From the NCBI GenBank assembly GCA_024742815.1, contig JANSXX010000004.1, forward strand, positions 211,361-275,360: a stretch of 64,000 nt of DNA, read 5' to 3'. This DNA comes from HXMU1420-13 sp024742815 (GTDB lineage Bacteria > Bacteroidota > Rhodothermia > Balneolales > Balneolaceae). Under the pieces are notes generated by a model. That model had not been told where the DNA came from. It saw nothing but the letters and a program-made list of their open reading frames with translations, and searched no databases. Shown in pieces: positions 44,925 through 53,511 of this stretch. Numbering within the stretch: the first letter of the stretch is position 1; every line of letters starts with the position of its first letter. The position numbers and the translations under genes are program-made.

Positions 44925-45617
44925 TTAGTACTCGTAAAACTCCTGATGGTGTACTTCGAAGTAATCGTACCGATTCCAATCGGTGTTTATTACAATTCCA
45001 CCCAGTAAGTACAAGCGAATGTCTTCGAGCTCGTCTTGTACCTGTTCGAGAATGTCATGTACTTTCTTGTGGATGGCTTCGTAGGCATAATCCGTAGCTT
45101 TTTTAAGTGGATTTTCTGCGCTTAGGATTTCATCTCGGTATTGGCTCAAATGATTCAATACACGTGCCTGTTGGTAGTCGAGGGGATTTGAGATTGGCAA
45201 CTCTTTGCCTTCCTTTAAAGCGGTTAATGCAGCATGCAATGAGCCGCAACACGTTGAGGATGCAAATTGATTGGCCCGGTTTACATGACCTATTCTTCCG
45301 TCATCAGAAACTCCTATATGCGGTCCGTAAAGAATCATTGCTGCGCCATGTGTAGGTACATGGCTTAGAAAAGCTTTTAACCCTGTAACTCCGGTAAAGG
45401 GTAATCCGGAAATTCCCCCCAATTGAAAGGGCCCCGGACCTGCAAATAAATGGTAAAATTCCGGAAACATGTTACTTACTTCATCGCTGCATAAAGAGGT
45501 GGCCCAAATACTCGATTTCAGTTCGAGATGACGATCCATGAAATCTCGAACAATACGATCTTCCAGTTCACGGATGGTTACGGCATTAGGGAAATATTGA
45601 GGAATAGTTGTGTACAT
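44925..45617 (-). CDS. LCIB/C-type (theta-class-like) carbonic anhydrase
   Basis: 230 residues from the ATG at 45617; the upstream TTG at 45662 is unlikely. The order of motifs fits limiting-CO2-inducible B/C proteins (LCIB_C_CA), beta-CA-like zinc enzymes interconverting CO2 and bicarbonate: LCSDEVSN with Cys43 and Asp45, GGISGLPFTGVTGLKAFLSHVP with His86, LYGPHIGVSDDGRIG with His100 and Arg108, and STCCGS with Cys123/124. I assign one Cys, a His and one of the double Cys as zinc ligands. No signal peptide, so cytoplasmic. icd, a CbbR-like regulator and SbtA/SbtB lie next to it. Confidence 0.78.
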   Translation of the reverse strand: MYTTIPQYFPNAVTIRELEDRIVRDFMDRHLELKSSIWATSLCSDEVSNMFPEFYHLFAGPGPFQLGGISGLPFTGVTGLKAFLSHVPTHGAAMILYGPHIGVSDDGRIGHVNRANQFASSTCCGSLHAALTALKEGKELPISNPLDYQQARVLNHLSQYRDEILSAENPLKKATDYAYEAIHKKVHDILEQVQDELEDIRLYLLGGIVINTDWNRYDYFEVHHQEFYEY

Positions 45618-45681
45618 CGAGCAGCTTTTCAGTTCAAGTGAGTTGCAGCCAAAGATAAACAATGCACACTAAATCGTAGAC

Positions 45682-45715
45682 AAAAAAAGAGGTCAACCTG
45701 AAAAAGGCCGACCTC
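45682..45715 (-). terminator. Terminator of icd
   Basis: On the minus strand a GAGGTC/GACCTC stem (45710-45715 with 45689-45694), with a few further inner pairs, is followed by seven T (45688-45682). It separates icd from the carbonic anhydrase gene, which thus needs its own promoter at about 45618-45681. Confidence 0.85.
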
Positions 45716-45739
45716 GATGATTTTATAAAATCAACCTAA

Positions 45740-47200
45740 TTACTCGCCTTGCCCCATGGAGTAAGCTGGCTCTCCGTTAAACTCGTATAAGTTTTCGGTT
45801 TTGATAATGTCTATGCCGCCTTGCGATAATTTACTCATCAACTCAATCACCTCAGCAGAGGTAATTTCGGCGTGTGTACTTTTAAAACGGCATCTCCAGT
45901 GATCTGTACAAAAAGTTTGCTCCAATCCGTTTGGCCACACTTTGGTTCCTCTGTTGGTGATCATGGTTAATTCAAAAGTAGCCGGTGATAACTCCTTCAA
46001 CATCTTGGCGAGGTTGTTTGGATCAGATGGCTCCCAATACACAAAAATGTCGGTGCCTTTGAGGCTTCTTTTTTGATGCATCTTCGGACGCTTATCTGTT
46101 CGGCTGATAATCAACTCAGGCACAATTGCCGGTTTTTGCTCCGAAAAGTCCACAGCTTTTAACGCTTTAGGTTTCTGTCCAAGTCGCTCGATGATTGCTT
46201 CGGTGAATTCTTTTGTACCCACTTTTCTAGTGCTACCTTCGGCACTAAACATGTCGGCTGTATGAACTCCATCTTCCAGCGTTTTTAGCCAAGCATTTTG
46301 GATACTTTCGGCAGGTTCGTTTTGCCCGATATGGCGTAACATCATAACCGCTGCATTAATCAATGCCGATGGATTTGCAATATTCTGTTCTGCAATATCA
46401 GGGGCAGAACCGTGGATGGCTTCAAACATGGCACAATCAGGACCAATATTTGCTGATCCAACCATGCCAACGGAGCCGGAAATTTGTGCGGCAACATCAG
46501 AAACGATGTCGCCATATAAGTTTGGCATAACAACTACATCAAACATTTCGGGGGTGTCTGCCAATCGAGCCGTTCCAATGTCAACGATCAAATTATCTGC
46601 TTGTATTTCGGGGTACTCCTGAGCTACGGTTTTGAACATCTCGTGAAATAACCCGTCGGTTAATTTCATGATGTTATCTTTCGTGAAGCAAGTTACTTTT
46701 TTTCTGTTATTTGCACGAGCATATTCAAATGCATACCGTACGATGCGCTCGGTTCCCGGCAAGGTGATCAATTTTAAACACTGATACACTTCAAATGTTT
46801 GCCGGTGTTCGATTCCGCCGTAGGTATCTTCTTCATTTTCTCTGATGATAACCACATCCATCTCAGGATGTTTGGTTTTGATAAACGGACTGTACGCAAC
46901 GCAGGGCCGTACATTAGCAAATAATCCCAGCGTTTTACGCATGGTCACGTTCAAACTTTTTACTCCGCCTCCCTGAGGAGTGGTAATGGGTGCTTTTAAA
47001 AGAATTTTATTCTTGAGAATAGGATCCCAAGCCGATTCCTCTATCCCTGATTTGATATTTCTTTTATAAACCTTTTCTCCAACCTCGATGGTATCGTATT
47101 CTAATTTTGCTCCGGAAGCTTCCAGAATCTTTAAAGTAGCTTTCATGATTTCCGGCCCGATACCGTCGCCGTGTGCAATAGTTATTTTTTGAGTATTCAT
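45740..47200 (-). CDS. icd: NADP-dependent isocitrate dehydrogenase, with C-terminal extension
   Basis: 486-residue TCA-cycle enzyme (isocitrate to 2-oxoglutarate plus CO2). The catalytic core (about 1-335) has GDGIGPEI, the substrate helix SLNVTMRKTLGLFANVRP, RENEEDTYGGIEH, NLYGDIVSDVAAQISG and GSAPDIAEQNIANPSA. A separate C-terminal domain (about 375-480; TDIFVYWEPSDPNNLAK) makes it resemble the Thermus-type enzyme. It is divergent from the LysR gene with 95 bp between starts. Confidence 0.95.
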   Translation of the reverse strand: MNTQKITIAHGDGIGPEIMKATLKILEASGAKLEYDTIEVGEKVYKRNIKSGIEESAWDPILKNKILLKAPITTPQGGGVKSLNVTMRKTLGLFANVRPCVAYSPFIKTKHPEMDVVIIRENEEDTYGGIEHRQTFEVYQCLKLITLPGTERIVRYAFEYARANNRKKVTCFTKDNIMKLTDGLFHEMFKTVAQEYPEIQADNLIVDIGTARLADTPEMFDVVVMPNLYGDIVSDVAAQISGSVGMVGSANIGPDCAMFEAIHGSAPDIAEQNIANPSALINAAVMMLRHIGQNEPAESIQNAWLKTLEDGVHTADMFSAEGSTRKVGTKEFTEAIIERLGQKPKALKAVDFSEQKPAIVPELIISRTDKRPKMHQKRSLKGTDIFVYWEPSDPNNLAKMLKELSPATFELTMITNRGTKVWPNGLEQTFCTDHWRCRFKSTHAEITSAEVIELMSKLSQGGIDIIKTENLYEFNGEPAYSMGQGE

Positions 47201-47235
47201 GTAGTGTTTTTTAAAAGTTTGACGCGCAAAACTAG

Positions 47236-47275
47236 GTAGTTATTTGCATAAATAATAATTAACATAATTAATCAA
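47236..47275. promoter_or_regulatory. Candidate LysR/CbbR operator in icd-lysR spacer
   Basis: TTATTT (47240-47245) GCAT AAATAA (47250-47255) is a dyad, and TTA-N7-TAA at 47259-47271 fits the TNA-N7-TNA pattern known for CbbR. It sits 25-56 bp before the LysR start and could serve both genes. The spacer is AT-rich, so chance matches are likely. Confidence 0.35.
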
Positions 47276-47295
47276 TACTATAAACAATTTATTAT

Positions 47296-48201
47296 ATGTC
47301 GTTCACCCTTCATCAACTCAGAGTATTTTCGGAAGTTGCTCGCCATAAAAGCATCACCCGTGCATCCGAAGCGTTGTTTATGTCGCAGCCTGCGGTATCC
47401 ATACAAGTAAAAAAGTTACAAGATCATTTCGGGGTAGATTTATTCGAAGTGATTGGCCGACAATTATATCTAACCGAAGCAGGAAAAGAGCTGGAAAAAG
47501 TGCAGAACAGAATAGAGCAAGAGTTTGCCGGGCTTGAAATGTATTTTTCTGAATTGAAGGGCTCGCTTACCGGTACATTGAATCTTTCGGTGGTTTCTAC
47601 TGCTAAATATTTTATGCCCTACATTTTGGGAGAGTTCAAAAAGCAGTATCCCGAAATAAATGTATCACTAAAAGTTACAGATCGATCGGAAGTGATCGAC
47701 GATCTAACCAATAATAAGTGTGATTTGGCTTTATTTTCCATTTTGCCCGACGATTTAGAACTCATTAGTACCGAAGTGGTAGATAATCCACTTTACATGG
47801 TAGCGCCTGCTGATCATCATTTAATGGGAAAATCTATAAAGCTGGATGAATTGAAAGAGGAGGGATTCATTCTTCGGGAATCAAATTCGGGTACACGTCT
47901 TGTGCTCGAGAAACTATTAGCTGATGCCGGCATTGAACCCAAAGTAGTGATGAAGCTGAGTACAAACGAAGCAGTTAAACAGGCGATAATGGCAGGTATA
48001 GGAATCTCATTAGTAACCGAACACAGCATCTTACTCGAAAAAAGATTGAATAAACTATGCGTATTGAATGTGCAGGAATTGCCCTACGTGAATAAATGGA
48101 AGCTCGTTCACCTTAAAGGAAAACGATTAAGTCCGGTAGCAAAAAACTTTCTACATTTTACCACAACATCTGATATAGAATCTTTGCTACCTTTAGCCTA
48201 A
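47296..48201 (+). CDS. LysR-family regulator, CbbR/CcmR-like
   Basis: 301-residue transcription factor. The winged helix (about 1-60) is LHQLRVFSEVARHKSITRAS with the SQPAVSIQVKKLQ recognition helix; a linker helix and a periplasmic-binding-like effector domain follow. The TLNLSVVSTAKYFMPYIL segment closely resembles CbbR/RbcR proteins, which sense metabolites of carbon status. It is divergent from icd and 19 bp upstream of sbtA, so it probably autoregulates and controls sbtA-sbtB and possibly icd. Confidence 0.92.
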   Translation: MSFTLHQLRVFSEVARHKSITRASEALFMSQPAVSIQVKKLQDHFGVDLFEVIGRQLYLTEAGKELEKVQNRIEQEFAGLEMYFSELKGSLTGTLNLSVVSTAKYFMPYILGEFKKQYPEINVSLKVTDRSEVIDDLTNNKCDLALFSILPDDLELISTEVVDNPLYMVAPADHHLMGKSIKLDELKEEGFILRESNSGTRLVLEKLLADAGIEPKVVMKLSTNEAVKQAIMAGIGISLVTEHSILLEKRLNKLCVLNVQELPYVNKWKLVHLKGKRLSPVAKNFLHFTTTSDIESLLPLA

Positions 48202-48220
48202 TAAAATTATTTAGTCATTT

Positions 48221-49177
48221 ATGGAAGGATTACTATCAAATTTTGCATCACCAGTTGTTCTAGCGTTTGTGTTGGGAATTCTGGCAAAAACATTCAAAAG
48301 CGATCTTGAAATTCCTAAGCCACTTTATCAAGGGCTGTCCATTTATTTGTTGTTAGCCATCGGATTAAAAGGTGGGGTTGAATTGAGTAAAACTCCATTT
48401 AATGAATTTGTAGGCCCGGCTTTAGCAACCTTAATTCTGGGGATGATCACCCCAATAATTGCCTTTCTGATTCTAAGATATTTGGGCAAAATGGATCTCA
48501 TAAATGCCTCGGCTGTTGCTGCCCATTATGGATCGGTTTCAGCGGTTACATTTATTGCGGCTGTCAGTTATATGCAGGTACAAGGGTTAGAGCCGGAAGG
48601 GTTCATGCCCACATTAGTAGCTTTATTGGAAGTTCCGGGCATTATTGTAGCCTTGATGATACCTCAACTGATGAGTAGTGGAGGAGGAACCTTCAAAAAA
48701 GCATTGCACGAAGTGATAACCGGCAGCAGTATTATTCTTTTATTGGGTGGACTTTTGATCGGCTACATTGCAGGTCCGATGAAATTTGAGGCTGTAAAAC
48801 CCTTTTTCGTTAATGGTTTTCAAGGAGCATTAGTATTGTTCCTTTTAGAATTAGGGATGGTTACCGCTCGCCGTTTGCAAGACTTGAAAAAAGTGGGAGT
48901 CTTTTTGTTAGGATTCGGAATTTTTGTGCCGATTTTATTCGGAGCATTAGCTGTTTGGGGCGGTATGTTAGCTGGTTTGAGTATCGCTGGGTCGGCAGTA
49001 TTAGCAGCCATGGTTTCGAGTGGCTCATATATTGCAGCACCGGCCGCAGTGAGAATTGCATTACCAAAAGCTAATCCTACACTTTACCTCACTGCTTCAT
49101 TAGGAATTACATTTCCCTTCAATATTACGTTGGGAATACCATTATATCTCGAAATCGCAAAATTGGTAGGAGGATAG
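48221..49177 (+). CDS. sbtA: Sodium-dependent bicarbonate transporter SbtA
   Basis: 318-residue inner-membrane symporter of the SbtA family (Na+-dependent bicarbonate transporter superfamily). About ten helices form two inverted halves, with the family motifs LLLAIGLKGGVELS, NASAVAAHYGSVSAVTF and, in the second half, AMVSSGSYIAAPAAVRIALP. It imports HCO3- into the cytoplasm. It is followed at 1 bp by the SbtB-like gene, its usual partner. No helix or key glycine motif appears to be missing. Confidence 0.93.
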   Translation: MEGLLSNFASPVVLAFVLGILAKTFKSDLEIPKPLYQGLSIYLLLAIGLKGGVELSKTPFNEFVGPALATLILGMITPIIAFLILRYLGKMDLINASAVAAHYGSVSAVTFIAAVSYMQVQGLEPEGFMPTLVALLEVPGIIVALMIPQLMSSGGGTFKKALHEVITGSSIILLLGGLLIGYIAGPMKFEAVKPFFVNGFQGALVLFLLELGMVTARRLQDLKKVGVFLLGFGIFVPILFGALAVWGGMLAGLSIAGSAVLAAMVSSGSYIAAPAAVRIALPKANPTLYLTASLGITFPFNITLGIPLYLEIAKLVGG

Positions 49178-49178
49178 C

Positions 49179-49481
49179 ATGAAACTTACCGAATTGTTTT
49201 TAGTCACCATTATTACCGAGCGGATCTTTCGCGACGACATCATTACCGACATCAAAGAGCTGGGTGCCACCGGGTATACCTTAACCGACACTACAGGCGA
49301 AGGCTCACGCGGAGTTCGCGCAAGCGATTGGGAAGGTAAAAACGTAAAAATAGAAGTAGTGGTAAACAAAGAAGTAGGCGATAAAATCATTGATATTGTT
49401 GCTGAAAAATACTTCGAAAACTACTCTGTAATCGCTTATGCCTACCCGGTAAAAGTGGTTCGTGGCAATAAATATATCTAG
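49179..49481 (+). CDS. sbtB: SbtB-like PII-family protein
   Basis: 100-residue PII-like protein. The ferredoxin-fold start (MKLTELFLVTIITERIFRDDII), the T-loop with TGEGSRGVRASDWEGKNVKIE and the closing VIAYAYPVKVV strand fit SbtB, a trimer that binds adenine nucleotides and regulates SbtA. The C-terminal CGPxGC redox hairpin of cyanobacterial SbtB is absent; the chain ends NKYI. AGGAGG at 49168-49173 is an excellent ribosome-binding site within the sbtA end. Confidence 0.88.
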   Translation: MKLTELFLVTIITERIFRDDIITDIKELGATGYTLTDTTGEGSRGVRASDWEGKNVKIEVVVNKEVGDKIIDIVAEKYFENYSVIAYAYPVKVVRGNKYI

Positions 49482-50071
49482 ATTATTTCTAGTTATAACT
49501 GCTCTTTCGCGCACAAACAAGGTCTAATTTGCGATTTTATAATCACTTTGGAAACGCTTTGCTCATCTAATTGAATCGCTTCCATAAAAATATTTGCGTT
49601 AACTTAATATTAATTAATAGCCTATAAAATTACCTTGGTATCGCTTTTCTGAGGTAAATAGGGCATATCGAGAATTACTGATATTGTTAATAGACAGCTT
49701 CAATCATTAGAAATAGTGCATGTCTGCTTGAAAGCTGGATAACTTTACTACCAACATAAAAAAAAGAATCAAGACGGTTTCCGGGAAACGATTCCGGAGA
49801 AAGTTTGCAGCAAAACGCTGTTCAAAAAAATTATCATCACTAAAAGGAGAGTATTTTGAATAACAGATATAAGTATTCATCACATTATCTGCCATTTGCA
49901 CCAACGAATGGCGAATTCAAAAGAACACACTCATCAACGTTTAACCTAAAGCAATACTTCAGAAACCTGTTTCTGAAAGCTCGTACTTCTGTTCGGGTAG
50001 ATTCACTCGTTAACGCGAAGTAACACCATCCCGAAATTAAAACAAAAACTCACTCACTCATCTATAAAATT
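49482..50071. other. 590-bp spacer with hairpins and a 30-codon frame
   Basis: No recognised gene. Features: a stem GAATC/GATTC with inner GTTTC/GAAAC (49766-49794); CAGC/GCTG hairpin (49809-49821); a TTG-started 30-codon frame at 49857-49949 preceded by AAGGAG (49844-49849), and a 9-bp hairpin TTCAGAAAC/GTTTCTGAA (49958-49977). The last 50 bp is the leader of the next gene. The first 250 bp show nothing I can name. Confidence 0.55.
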
Positions 50072-50599
50072 ATGAATACCCTATTTAACCGTGTTGTGCT
50101 GGCAATGGTTACCATCTTTGCACTCAACACACTGGCTTTTGCCCAAACCACTCATTTAAGAACTGTAGAAACCAACGCATTCAATAAAGTGCAACTCAGC
50201 ATTGATACAGAAGTAATTTTGATCAAAAGCACTCGAAATCATGTAACGTTGGTCGGAGATTCTGCTTATATCGCTGCCATTCCTGTAATAGCGGAGGATG
50301 GCACACTTAGTATCAACTATCAAACCGAGCCGGATTTTAAACTTAAAAGAGTTGCCATCGAATACACTGAGTTAAATCACGCTACAACCGGTGGAACAGG
50401 AACTTATTATTTCCACAAAACTAACGAAGATAATTTAGTAGTATTCAATCCTTATGCTCGGGTAATAATGTCGGGTAATACCGAAAATATTCGAGTAGTT
50501 TCGCAACAAGGTGTAACTGATTTAACGGCGCTCAATACACAAAAAAGCGTGTTGCACATTGGCGATGATGCCAAGTTAATGATCAGTGAAGCGCAGTAA
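50072..50599 (+). CDS. Secreted GIN-like (DUF2807-type) protein
   Basis: 175-residue exported protein with a signal peptide ending LAFAQ (about residue 25). The remaining sequence is a run of short beta strands (FNKVQLSIDTEVILIKST, NHVTLVGD, LSINYQTEP, VIMSGNTENIRVVSQ), the stacked pattern of GIN/DUF2807 proteins, but shorter than the usual domain. No catalytic residues seen. Its 3' neighbour deaD has its own leader, so it is probably monocistronic. Confidence 0.7.
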   Translation: MNTLFNRVVLAMVTIFALNTLAFAQTTHLRTVETNAFNKVQLSIDTEVILIKSTRNHVTLVGDSAYIAAIPVIAEDGTLSINYQTEPDFKLKRVAIEYTELNHATTGGTGTYYFHKTNEDNLVVFNPYARVIMSGNTENIRVVSQQGVTDLTALNTQKSVLHIGDDAKLMISEAQ

Positions 50600-50867
50600 G
50601 CAGTTATTACCTAGCGACTAAGCGCTTATTATTATTTTATATTAACCTGAGAGAGTCTTCGGTAAGTTTCCGTATCTTGAAGCGTGAGTTCGTGACGAGA
50701 CTGAAACGAATCCTACTAGGATACTAAAGTCCTTTCAGGTTTATAATTTATTGCTGGCTTTTATGAATCAAGCAGTCGAGCTTGAAGCTTGTCCAATGCT
50801 CACCTAACAATAAATGATCGGACAAGCTAAAGTACAGCACTTTACGCTCCTCTGTTAATATAGATAA
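50600..50867 (+). promoter_or_regulatory. Structured leader region of the DEAD-box helicase gene
   Basis: Two stems: CTGAAA (50701-50706)/TTTCAG (50733-50738) enclosing ATCCTA-C-TAGGAT (50710-50722), and AGCTTGTCC (50786-50794)/GGACAAGCT (50820-50828) with the start 40 bp later. Long structured leaders are known for the E. coli cold-shock helicase csdA; a similar role here is inference. Confidence 0.5.
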
Positions 50868-52541
50868 ATGACTACATTCAACGAATTAGGCCTTCAACAG
50901 CAGTTGTTGGACGCCATCGCCCTGTTAGGGTTCGAAAATCCAACTAAAATTCAGGAACAGGCAATTCCTCAAATTCTTAATTCAAACGAAGATTTAATTG
51001 CTCTCGCGCAAACAGGTACCGGTAAAACCGGTGCTTTTGGCTTACCGGCGCTTCAAAAAATCAATCCAGATCTGGCGAAAGTTCAGTTGCTGATCCTGTC
51101 GCCCACCAGAGAGTTAGCGATTCAGATTGCCAAAGATTTAAAGGCATACGCAAAATTTCAAAAAAACATTACTACCGTTGCTGTGTATGGTGGATCTGAA
51201 ATCCGTACCCAAATTAGAGCCATTGAAAATGGCGCACAGGTAATTATTGGAACACCTGGTAGAACCTTGGACTTAATTCGCCGCCGTAAGCTTGATGTAA
51301 CCAACATCAAAACTGTTGTATTGGACGAAGCCGACGAAATGCTGAATATGGGCTTTCAGGAAGATTTAGATCAGATTTTGGCTGATACTCCCGCCGATAA
51401 ACAAACATTGCTCTTTTCGGCTACCATGCCTAAAGCGATTGCGAAAATTGCTAAAAAGTACATGACCAACCCGGTAAATATCGAAGTTGGTGAGCGTAAT
51501 TCTGGAGCTAAAAATGTAGAGCATCATTATTACACGGTGCAAGCCAGAGATCGTTTTGAAGCACTGAAGCGATTGGTTGATATGCTTCCGGATATCTATG
51601 GAATCATTTTTTGCCGTACAAGAAACGAAACTTCTGACATTGCCAATAAGCTTAAAAAAGAAGGTTACGATGTAGATTTACTGAACGGAGATTTATCACA
51701 AAATCAACGAGATGATGTGATGAAACGCTTTCGCACTAAAGAACTGCAATTGTTGGTTGCAACCGATGTAGCTGCACGTGGTTTAGATGTTGATAATCTC
51801 ACACACGTAATCAACTACAATTTGCCGGACGACTTAGAGGTGTACATTCACCGAAGTGGTCGTACAGGGCGTGCCGGTAATTCCGGTGTTTCTATTTCTA
51901 TCATTCACACGAGAGAATCACGTAAAATTCAGAATCTTGAGCGAATGTCGGGTAAAGATTTTATCGAAAAGAAGATTCCGAGTGGAGAGGAGATTTGTGG
52001 AATCCGAATGATGGATTTGATCGATACGGTAACATCCACAGAAGTAAATGAAGAGCGCATTGCACCTTTTGTACCGGCTGCCATGGAAAAACTCTCTGAA
52101 CTTGATCGGGAAGAACTTATCAAGCATTTCCTTTCAGTTGAGTTTAATCGATTTTTAGAGTACTACAAAAACGCTCCCGATTTAAATGCTAAAGGAAAGT
52201 CTAGATCCGGCCGAAAAGAAAGAGGATCGAAATCACGTGGTAACGACAATAATTATGAGCGCTTTTTCATAAATATTGGGAAGCGTGATGGCTTAAATCC
52301 GGTACGATTAATGGGCGTAATTAATGAAGTACTAAAAGGAGAGAAGCCCGATTTCGGTAAAATAGATGTAGACTTGAACTTCTCGTTTTTCGAAGTGGAA
52401 CCCGGTTTCGGAAATGCGATGATTAAAAGTGTGAAAGGTATTAAATTCGAAGGCCGTCCGGTTTCGATCGAAGAATCCAAAGGAGGAAGTCGAAACAAGA
52501 AACGCGGTGGCGGTAACCGATCAAAAAGAAAACGTAGATAA
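50868..52541 (+). CDS. deaD: DEAD-box RNA helicase, DeaD/CsdA type
   Basis: 557-residue ATP-dependent RNA helicase. Motifs in order: Q-motif FENPTKIQEQAIPQIL, I AQTGTGKTGAFG, Ia PTRELAIQIA, II VLDEADEML, III SATMPK, IV-type IIFCRTRNE, V ATDVAARGLDV, VI HRSGRTGRAG. A C-terminal DbpA-like RNA-binding domain (about 465-540; RFFINIGKRDGLNPVRLMG) and an Arg/Lys/Gly-rich tail follow, as in DeaD, which helps ribosome assembly and cold adaptation. The long upstream leader fits regulation at the RNA level. Confidence 0.95.
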   Translation: MTTFNELGLQQQLLDAIALLGFENPTKIQEQAIPQILNSNEDLIALAQTGTGKTGAFGLPALQKINPDLAKVQLLILSPTRELAIQIAKDLKAYAKFQKNITTVAVYGGSEIRTQIRAIENGAQVIIGTPGRTLDLIRRRKLDVTNIKTVVLDEADEMLNMGFQEDLDQILADTPADKQTLLFSATMPKAIAKIAKKYMTNPVNIEVGERNSGAKNVEHHYYTVQARDRFEALKRLVDMLPDIYGIIFCRTRNETSDIANKLKKEGYDVDLLNGDLSQNQRDDVMKRFRTKELQLLVATDVAARGLDVDNLTHVINYNLPDDLEVYIHRSGRTGRAGNSGVSISIIHTRESRKIQNLERMSGKDFIEKKIPSGEEICGIRMMDLIDTVTSTEVNEERIAPFVPAAMEKLSELDREELIKHFLSVEFNRFLEYYKNAPDLNAKGKSRSGRKERGSKSRGNDNNYERFFINIGKRDGLNPVRLMGVINEVLKGEKPDFGKIDVDLNFSFFEVEPGFGNAMIKSVKGIKFEGRPVSIEESKGGSRNKKRGGGNRSKRKRR

Positions 52542-52553
52542 ACCGCTAAGCTA

Positions 52554-53471
52554 TTGAAAGCTTTTGATGTAGCCATCCTCACAGAGTCGAGATATTTGAA
52601 TCCCAAAGACGATTCGCAATATGTGTTGAACGTTCTTTGGGAGGATAGTTTGTTGAAATCTGCCCTCGAAAAAATGAACCTTAACGTTGTTCGGGTAGAT
52701 TGGGCTGATCCCGATTTCGATTGGCACTCTACACGTTGTGCAGTCTTCCGAACTACCTGGGATTATTTCGATCGTTTCGACGAATTCGATGCCTGGCTTT
52801 CCAGAGTGGAAGATCATACCATGTTCATAAATCCAATCCCTCAGGTTCGATGGAATATGGATAAAAAATATCTGCGTGATTTATCCGAAAAAGGGATTCG
52901 TACTGTAAACACTCGGTTTATACCACAAGGTACAACTACATCTTTGCACGAATTATATCTGGAAATGGACAGTGAAGATGTGGTATTAAAGCCAACCATT
53001 GCAGGAGCTGCAAGGCATACCTATAAGCTTTCGCTCGAAAATGTAGACGATCATGAAGAAATCTTCAGGCGACTAATTGCCAACGAAGATATGATGCTAC
53101 AGCCTTACCAATACAGCATTACTACTAAAGGTGAATTATCGTTGATGGTGATTGGTGGCGAGTTTACGCATGCCATCCTAAAAAAAGCCAAAGCCGGTGA
53201 TTTTCGTGTGCAGGATGACTTTGGGGGAACAGTTCATCCATACGAACCTGGTTATCTAGAAATGGAATTTGCCGAAAAAGTAGTTAAAGCCTGCGATCCG
53301 CTGCCTGCTTATGCCCGAGTTGATATCATGTGGGATAACTCAGGCGATTTCGTACTAACCGAGTTAGAGTTGATTGAGCCGGAGCTTTGGTTTCGGGAGG
53401 AAATGTCAGCCGCAACGAAGTTGGCTCGGGTTATCAAAAAGCAAATCGACGAAAGCTCAGAGTTCTATTAA
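52554..53471 (+). CDS. ATP-grasp enzyme (RimK/DcsG-like)
   Basis: 305-residue ATP-grasp ligase starting at a TTG, 12 bp after deaD. After an N-terminal Rossmann-like part (about 1-95; VLNVLWEDSLLKSAL), the ATP-grasp core has VRWNMDKKYLRDLSEKGI, VLKPTIAGAARHTYKL, MLQPYQYSITTKGELSLMVIG, and the metal-binding VDIMWDNSGDFVLTELELIEPELWF. It resembles RimK- and cycloserine-type (DcsG) ligases that join a carboxylate to an amine or thiol; substrate not readable. Probably co-transcribed with deaD. Confidence 0.85.
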   Translation: MKAFDVAILTESRYLNPKDDSQYVLNVLWEDSLLKSALEKMNLNVVRVDWADPDFDWHSTRCAVFRTTWDYFDRFDEFDAWLSRVEDHTMFINPIPQVRWNMDKKYLRDLSEKGIRTVNTRFIPQGTTTSLHELYLEMDSEDVVLKPTIAGAARHTYKLSLENVDDHEEIFRRLIANEDMMLQPYQYSITTKGELSLMVIGGEFTHAILKKAKAGDFRVQDDFGGTVHPYEPGYLEMEFAEKVVKACDPLPAYARVDIMWDNSGDFVLTELELIEPELWFREEMSAATKLARVIKKQIDESSEFY

Positions 53472-53505
53472 AAAAAGTTGGGATAATTCCATCTCTACCC
53501 CAACT
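53469..53505 (-). terminator. Bidirectional terminator, stronger on minus strand
   Basis: AGTTGGG (53476-53482) pairs with CCCAACT (53499-53505). The A-run at 53471-53476 gives a T-tract on the minus strand, ending the YHS gene; CTTTGTT on the plus side may help stop the ATP-grasp transcript. Confidence 0.8.
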
Positions 53506-53511
53506 CTTTGT

